Source of the DNA: Bifidobacteriaceae bacterium
Lineage (GTDB): Bacteria; Actinomycetota; Actinomycetes; Actinomycetales; WQXJ01
Length of the DNA stretch: 9,928 bases
Assembly (NCBI GenBank): GCA_031272565.1
Contig: JAISTN010000009.1
Span: 1 to 9,928 of the forward strand
Direction of reading: 5' to 3'
Part shown: one piece after another, positions 5,282 through 9,928 of the stretch
How the letters are laid out: each line of letters starts with the position of its first letter
Position numbering within the stretch: position 1 is the first letter of the stretch
Program-made: the position numbers and the translations under genes
The notes under the pieces: model-generated
Seen by the model: only the letters and a program-made list of their open reading frames with translations
The model's database searches: none
What the model was told of the DNA's origin: nothing

Positions 5282-8200
5282 GTGCGCTGCTATCCCCAAA
5301 ATCGCCCCACCCGCAATTTCCGCCAACTCTTCATGGCCGCCGCCTTGGTGGCGGCCGGTGCCCTGGCCGCCGTCCCTGACACCCCGGCCGCCCAGGCCGC
5401 CGTGACCTGCACCAACGCCACCTGGAGCACTTGTGCCGACGGCTCCGTGGTGGTGGACGAAACGTTCGACACCGGCCTGCCCTCCACCTGGACCGTGGCC
5501 CCAGGCTTCGGCGCCAACTGGACCGTGGCCAACGGCAAACTGACCGGCAGCGGCGCCACCAACAGCCGCTCCCGCCTGACCTTTGGCCAGCACCTGGAGA
5601 ACTACTCGATCGAAGCCAAGCTGCGTTTCACCAGCGCCTCCGGCAATGGCGAATGGAGCTGGCTGGGCCTAATCCTGGACTATGGGCAGCCCATGTGGTC
5701 CCAGGCCTCGATCCGCGCCGGCGCCGGCAACGGCGGCTACGCCGGCGTGCGGCTGGACCGCAGCGATGGCACCGACGGCAACGCCGCCACCCAATACCTC
5801 CTGTCCAGCCGCCTGGCAACGGGCGTCAACGTCTGGAATTTCACTACCTCGCAGGGCTACGACCTGACCTTCAAAGTTGAAGTCCATGGCCCTTCGGCTC
5901 AGGTCCTGGTCAACGGCCAGCCGGTCAACTGGGGTGGGCCTTCGCTGGCTACCGACCAACTGCCGCGAACCGCCGATGGCGTCCTAGGGCTGGTGGTCAA
6001 CGGTGCCACGGTCGAATTCGACCAGATCACGGTCACCAAGCTCGGCCCGGCCGTCCAGGCAACCACGTGGTCCGATGTCGTGGCGGTGAACGAGCCGGTC
6101 AGCGCCACCTTTGCCACCTCGGGCGGGACGGCCACCAGCCTCCAAGCCACGCTGTTCAACCGCGACGGCACCGTCCGGGCCCAGCGCACCGTGGCCAAGG
6201 CGGCCAGCAATGCCACCGTGATCGATTTTGGCGCGCAACCGGTGGGCTACTACGAGTTCCAGGTGGTCTACGGCAACGCCCAGGAGTGGCGCCGGTCCAT
6301 CGTGGTCCTGCCGGCCGGGACTGCCCCTGCGGAGAGCCGCTTCGGCTTGGACGTCCACGCCAGTGACCTGTGGTCGGGCCACGCCGGGGGTGAAGCCTGG
6401 GTCCAGCAGTGGGCGCAACTGTGGCGGTTGGCCGGCTTCAACTCGATCCGCAGCGACTTCTACTGGCCGTCCGTGGTGACGGGCTGGAACGCCGCCGGGA
6501 CCAACTGCGCCTATGTCAACGCCAACGGTGACTACTACCGGATCTGGGACTATTTCGATGACCAGGGCTTTGATGTCACGCCGCTCTTCCTTTACGCGCC
6601 GGCTTGTGCCCAAGCGGGCGGCGACAAGTCCACGCCCCTCAACTATGAAGCGATGTATGAATGGGGTCGCCAGTATGCCCTGCGGGCTGGCCAGCAGGCC
6701 AGGTCCGTCGAGGTCTGGAACGAACCCGAATACACCGAATACTGGCACCGCTATCCGTACGAATACGCCGCCGCTCTGAAGGCCTTTGCAGCCGGGGTCG
6801 CCTCGGTTGACCCGGGCATTGCCGTCCTGGCCGGATCACGCACCTCGCAGTTGGAGAAGGGTTCGCGCGAGTTCTACACCGAGCTGTACAACAACGGCAT
6901 CGGCGCTTTCACCGACGTGGTCAACCAGCACTACTACAAAGTCAACGGCACCGCCGGGAATCAACCCCAAACCGACTACCAGTACATCGACGTGGCCCGG
7001 GACCAGGAGGCGGCACTTGATTTGGCCTTTGGTGTGGACGACCAGCCTGCCTGGCTGACCGAAACCGGCTACCGCCTGTACCGGCCCCTGCTGGCTGCCA
7101 ACCGGACCCTGCAGGAGCAGTACCAGGCCGAATACCTGGTCCAGGCCTACGCCCTGGGCTTTGCTGCCGGCTACGAAAAGGTCTTCTACTTCATGTGGGG
7201 CGGCGTCTATGAGGCCCAATTCGACAATTACTTGGGGATCGCCCGGCCAGACGACCTGAACCTGACCGGCGACGACCAGTCGCTGCGGCCGGCCTACCTG
7301 GCCGCCGCCCTGTTGACCCGCTTCCTGGAGGGCACGGACCCGGACCAGGTGGCGGTCCAGAAGTTCGGCCCCACCGGGTCCAATGACGACCCGGACGGCC
7401 GGACGGTCTATTTCACCAAACCGGACGGTTCCCTGGTAGCCGTCACGTGGGGGGCGCAGAACGCGCCGGTGCTGGACGTGGCCGGCGTGACGGTTGTGGA
7501 TATCTTTGGCGCGCAGGTTGCGGTGGCCACCGCCAAGGGCAGCACCAGTCCTTATCTAGTGACGCTGCCGGCCGGTGCCGCCGCCCCAAACGGCGCCCGG
7601 GACGTGGTGATTCCGGTGGCCCAGACCACTCCGGCCGCCCCCCAGACTCGCCTGTGGACCTCCAGCACAGTAACGGTCGATGGCGTCACGCCCGGCACCC
7701 GCCACGTCACCAATGCGGACGGCAGCTTGTCCCAGGCCGTGGCGGATTTCCAGCCCGAGGTCAGGGGCGGGCAACTGCTGACCCTGGTGGCCACGGCCCA
7801 TTACGGAGCAAGTGCGGTGGCGGCCTCCGCCGTGACATGGTCCTGCTCCACCGGGCCCGGGCTGACCTTGGTCAGCGCCTCCGGCAGCGGCACCACCTAC
7901 ACCTGCCAGTGGCGGGCCGGGCAGAACGTTGCCACCACCTCTTATGGCGCCGCCCAGGCCACCTATCAGGGCCAAACCGACTTGACCCGCGTCGACGTCG
8001 ACGTGACCCCGGGCAACGGCGAGGTGTACCTGGTGAACGGCGCGTACCCAACCTGGACCAGCCGGGCCGGCGGCGGTGCTACCAACGCGGTCAGCACCTC
8101 CCAGGCCGATGGTTGGAGCAGCGCCACGGGCACGGTGCCAGCCGTCGGCTGGTACGTCACACCTAACCTGACCATTCCAGCCGGCACGGACCCGCTGACC

Positions 8201-9850
8201 GGCCGGGCCGGCCTGCAGATTGAAATCTCCGGGGTGACCGGGCCGCTAGGCTCCTGGTCGGTCGAACTGGTCGAGGCCGTCACGGTGAACGGCCAGTTGC
8301 AACACGAATCGTTCTCCATGCCCCTTGAATGGGCGGCCGATGGCGTGACCGCCACCGGCTACTTTGACCAGGCCACGTTTGTCCCCTGGAACCAGACGGT
8401 CAACAGCACCCTTGACCTTGACTTGGTGAGGTATGTCCGGCTCAACATTGGCCCCAGCGGTAGTGGCGGCACGGCCGGCTCGTATGCCTTCAGTTTCGGC
8501 CCGTTGAAGCTGGTTGACCCGCCCGACTTGTTCAAGCCCGCTGGCCAGTGCCCCACCTGGCTGTCGCCGGACGCGACGCGGCCCGGCACTGACCCCAGCT
8601 TCACCCACAGTTCCAACCTGGCCCTGGTGATCGCATCCGGCGCCGCCGCCGGCCTGTCCAACGACCAGGACCGGTGCGCCACCAGCATTATCACCACGGC
8701 CACCAGCACGGGCAGCGCCTGGGCCGGGCCGTGGATGGCGGTGCCAGAGTCCTACCGGGGGACACTGGCGCAGGCCAGCGGGCTGCGCCTGGGCGTGACC
8801 AACCTGGCCGGGCTGACCGCGCCACCCGACCTGTCGGTTGAACTGGCGGAGACCGATGAGGGCGAATCGTGGGTGGTGCCACTGGTCCGCCAGCCCGATG
8901 GCACCTATGTGGCGGATTTCGCCACCAAGACGGTCAACCACCCCAACGAGCGGCCCAACGGCCTACTTGACTTCGACAAGGTCGACGTCATGTCGATCGT
9001 CTGGGGCGCCTGGGTCACGGCCGGCCAACAGACTGGCTACCGGATCGACTTCGTCGAGTTGCTCCACGACACGCCGCTGGCGCCGGTGGTTTCGGGGGTG
9101 GTGTTGTCGGGTGTGGCAGTGCCGGGTGAGGTGTTGTCGGTGGCGGTTCAGGGTGAGCATCTGGCGGGTGCGGCGGTGTCGTATCAGTGGTTTAGGGGGA
9201 CCAGTGTGATCGCTGGGGTGACCGGGTCGTCATACCGGTTGGCGGCGGCGGATGCGGGTAGGGATCTGGTGGTGAAGGTGACGGTGTCGAAGCCGGGGTT
9301 CGCGGCGGTGGTGAAGTATTCGAATCATGTGGTGGTGTATGGGGTTTCAGTGTTGGCGGTGTCTGGGACGCCGCTGGTGGGTTCGGTCTTGACTGCTAGT
9401 TGGGTGGCGGGGGATGCGGGGGCGCAGTTGGCGTTCCAGTGGTATCGGGGTACTAAGGCGATCAGTGGGGCGACGGGTAGTGCGTACATGTTAGGGGCGG
9501 GTGATATGGGTCAGGATGTGGTGTTGAAGTTGACGGTGTCGAGGGCGGGGTTGGCGCCGGTGGTGAAGTATTCGAATCATGTGGAGGTGTTGGGGGCTTC
9601 GTCTGCGGTGTTGTCAGGTTCGCCGGTGGTGGGGTCGGTGTTGTCGGTGGCGGTGGCGTTCTTGCCGGCTGATGCGGTGGTGACATTTCAGTGGTTTAGG
9701 GGGACCAGTGTGATCGCTGGGGTGTCTGGTTCGTCGTATCGGTTGACGGCCGCGGATGTGGGGAGGGACTTGGTGGTGAAGGTGACGGTGTCGAAGTCCG
9801 GCTTGGGGTCGTCGGTGCGGTATTCGAATCATGTGGTGATCCCGGGTTAG
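5282..9850 (+). CDS. Secreted multidomain glycoside hydrolase, clan GH-A, with C-terminal Ig-like repeats
   Basis: 1522 residues from GTG, with AGGAAG 8 nt upstream. A Sec signal peptide has a basic start (RPTRNFR), a hydrophobic core (16-31) and an AQA/A site near 39-40. Domains: concanavalin A-like jelly roll (about 55-255, FDTGLPSTW start); small beta-sandwich (258-344); TIM barrel (352-690) with VEVWNEPE (acid/base Glu481), NQHYY (549-553) and WLTETGY (nucleophile Glu594), the WNEP...TETG layout of GH39/GH5-like clan A retaining enzymes; C-terminal sandwich (700-765); Ig-like domain (785-912, Cys854/Cys875); two related beta-sandwiches (915-1079, 1084-1263); three Ig-like repeats (1269-1522). 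It probably hydrolyses an extracellular polysaccharide or plant/host glycan; the substrate cannot be read from the sequence. There is no LPXTG motif or terminal membrane anchor, so it is either freely secreted or held through the repeats. The exact GH family is undecided. Base composition changes sharply at 9086. Confidence 0.9.
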   Translation: MRCYPQNRPTRNFRQLFMAAALVAAGALAAVPDTPAAQAAVTCTNATWSTCADGSVVVDETFDTGLPSTWTVAPGFGANWTVANGKLTGSGATNSRSRLTFGQHLENYSIEAKLRFTSASGNGEWSWLGLILDYGQPMWSQASIRAGAGNGGYAGVRLDRSDGTDGNAATQYLLSSRLATGVNVWNFTTSQGYDLTFKVEVHGPSAQVLVNGQPVNWGGPSLATDQLPRTADGVLGLVVNGATVEFDQITVTKLGPAVQATTWSDVVAVNEPVSATFATSGGTATSLQATLFNRDGTVRAQRTVAKAASNATVIDFGAQPVGYYEFQVVYGNAQEWRRSIVVLPAGTAPAESRFGLDVHASDLWSGHAGGEAWVQQWAQLWRLAGFNSIRSDFYWPSVVTGWNAAGTNCAYVNANGDYYRIWDYFDDQGFDVTPLFLYAPACAQAGGDKSTPLNYEAMYEWGRQYALRAGQQARSVEVWNEPEYTEYWHRYPYEYAAALKAFAAGVASVDPGIAVLAGSRTSQLEKGSREFYTELYNNGIGAFTDVVNQHYYKVNGTAGNQPQTDYQYIDVARDQEAALDLAFGVDDQPAWLTETGYRLYRPLLAANRTLQEQYQAEYLVQAYALGFAAGYEKVFYFMWGGVYEAQFDNYLGIARPDDLNLTGDDQSLRPAYLAAALLTRFLEGTDPDQVAVQKFGPTGSNDDPDGRTVYFTKPDGSLVAVTWGAQNAPVLDVAGVTVVDIFGAQVAVATAKGSTSPYLVTLPAGAAAPNGARDVVIPVAQTTPAAPQTRLWTSSTVTVDGVTPGTRHVTNADGSLSQAVADFQPEVRGGQLLTLVATAHYGASAVAASAVTWSCSTGPGLTLVSASGSGTTYTCQWRAGQNVATTSYGAAQATYQGQTDLTRVDVDVTPGNGEVYLVNGAYPTWTSRAGGGATNAVSTSQADGWSSATGTVPAVGWYVTPNLTIPAGTDPLTGRAGLQIEISGVTGPLGSWSVELVEAVTVNGQLQHESFSMPLEWAADGVTATGYFDQATFVPWNQTVNSTLDLDLVRYVRLNIGPSGSGGTAGSYAFSFGPLKLVDPPDLFKPAGQCPTWLSPDATRPGTDPSFTHSSNLALVIASGAAAGLSNDQDRCATSIITTATSTGSAWAGPWMAVPESYRGTLAQASGLRLGVTNLAGLTAPPDLSVELAETDEGESWVVPLVRQPDGTYVADFATKTVNHPNERPNGLLDFDKVDVMSIVWGAWVTAGQQTGYRIDFVELLHDTPLAPVVSGVVLSGVAVPGEVLSVAVQGEHLAGAAVSYQWFRGTSVIAGVTGSSYRLAAADAGRDLVVKVTVSKPGFAAVVKYSNHVVVYGVSVLAVSGTPLVGSVLTASWVAGDAGAQLAFQWYRGTKAISGATGSAYMLGAGDMGQDVVLKLTVSRAGLAPVVKYSNHVEVLGASSAVLSGSPVVGSVLSVAVAFLPADAVVTFQWFRGTSVIAGVSGSSYRLTAADVGRDLVVKVTVSKSGLGSSVRYSNHVVIPG
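8024..9070 (+). repeat. Tandem pair of related beta-sandwich domains (protein-level duplication)
   Basis: Residues 915-1079 and 1084-1263 of the hydrolase share an order of elements: a Gly-Leu start (GLQIEISGV / GLRLGVTNL), a SVELVEA / SVELAET strand, a PL-containing strand, a long variable loop with a PxN segment, then LDLDLVRYVRLNIG / LDFDKVDVMSIVWG and a closing hydrophobic strand. They look like diverged carbohydrate-binding-type modules. Function is inferred only from fold-like patterns and context. Confidence 0.45.
9086..9343 (+). repeat. Ig-like repeat R1 of the hydrolase
   Basis: Residues 1269-1354 (86 aa), pattern YQWFRGTSVIAGVTGSSY, then RLAAADAGRDLVVKVTVS and KYSNHV. This fits a recurrent actinobacterial surface-protein module (YQWxRxGxxIxGATxxxYxLxxxDxGxxLxVxVT). 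It shares 36 identical bases with R3 (9185-9220 = 9689-9724) and 27 with R2 (9306-9332 = 9558-9584). It lies at the start of the C-poor segment. Confidence 0.8.
9344..9595 (+). repeat. Ig-like repeat R2 of the hydrolase
   Basis: Residues 1355-1438 (84 aa) with FQWYRGTKAISGATGSAY and VVKYSNHV. It is the most diverged of the three in its first half. Confidence 0.8.
9596..9847 (+). repeat. Ig-like repeat R3 of the hydrolase
   Basis: Residues 1439-1522 (84 aa) with FQWFRGTSVIAGVSGSSY and RYSNHV, ending the protein at VIPG. R1 and R3 are closer to each other than to R2 at the DNA level. The offset is 504 bp, exactly two repeat units. Confidence 0.8.
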
Positions 9851-9860
9851 GCGCTGCCGT

Positions 9861-9903
9861 CCGGGTGGCCACCCGGGTCCAGGGCCAAGGTGGCCACTCC
9901 TGG
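9861..9903 (+). terminator. Palindromic hairpins downstream of the hydrolase
   Basis: CCGGGTGGCCACCCGG (9861-9876) is a perfect 16-bp palindrome beginning 11 nt after the stop. A second stem-loop follows: GGCCA-agg-TGGCC (9883-9895) with an outer CCAG/CTGG pairing (9879-9903). The position fits transcription termination, although no U-tract is seen, as is common for actinobacterial terminators. The palindrome could also bind a protein. Confidence 0.5.
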
Positions 9904-9928
9904 CTCGCGTGCGCCCAAAGGTTGGCCA

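Noticed and set aside
9462..9832. Minus-strand Pro/Thr/His-rich frames opposite the Ig-like repeats
   Set aside because: They are a by-product of the G/T-rich coding strand; no ribosome site or domain.
9086..9847. CRISPR-like or tandem DNA repeat array
   Set aside because: The similarity follows an 84-86-codon protein repeat in frame, without uniform short repeats and unique spacers.

Overview
This is a GC-rich chromosomal segment that reads as an actinobacterium. Third codon positions are strongly C/G-biased. One gene encodes a TB9.4-like DUF3107 protein, a family I know from actinomycetes. An AdnA-like helicase, DUF3107 and an RhlE-type DEAD-box helicase lie close together, as in the mycobacterial Rv3202c / Rv3208A / Rv3211 neighbourhood. 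I cannot name a genus.

Layout. (1) 1-1189, minus strand: N-terminal ~396 residues of a UvrD/AdnA-type helicase, cut by the left window edge. (2) 1319-1543, plus: DUF3107 protein, divergent from the helicase. (3) 1562-2548, minus: Gfo/Idh/MocA-family oxidoreductase, convergent with DUF3107 (18 bp apart). (4) 2549-2807: leader region upstream of the RNA helicase with a 15-codon candidate upstream ORF and three hairpins. (5) 2808-4385, plus: RhlE-like DEAD-box RNA helicase with an Arg/Gly-rich tail. (6) 4386-4635: intergenic stretch holding the C-terminal relic of a RelE/YafQ-type toxin (minus strand), an inverted pair of a short repeat, and a candidate promoter/operator. (7) 4636-5046, plus: small three-helix membrane protein of unknown function. 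(8) 5047-5281: intergenic stretch with tandem hairpins, one made by the same short repeat. (9) 5282-9850, plus: a 1522-residue secreted multidomain glycoside hydrolase (clan GH-A catalytic domain) ending in three Ig-like repeats of clearly different base composition. (10) 9851-9928: palindromic, terminator-like hairpins.

Functionally the window joins conserved housekeeping genes (double-strand-break processing, RNA remodelling) to an accessory block with a membrane protein, a toxin relic and a large exported carbohydrate-active enzyme. The strongest unexplained signals are: a 10-11 bp element CCGATGCCGC found five times, always between genes and twice as inverted pairs; the upstream ORF plus hairpins ahead of rhlE; the composition break at the three C-terminal repeats; and the overlapping TCGA palindromes just downstream of a plausible promoter for the membrane protein. 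I see no CRISPR array, rRNA, tRNA or complete mobile element.
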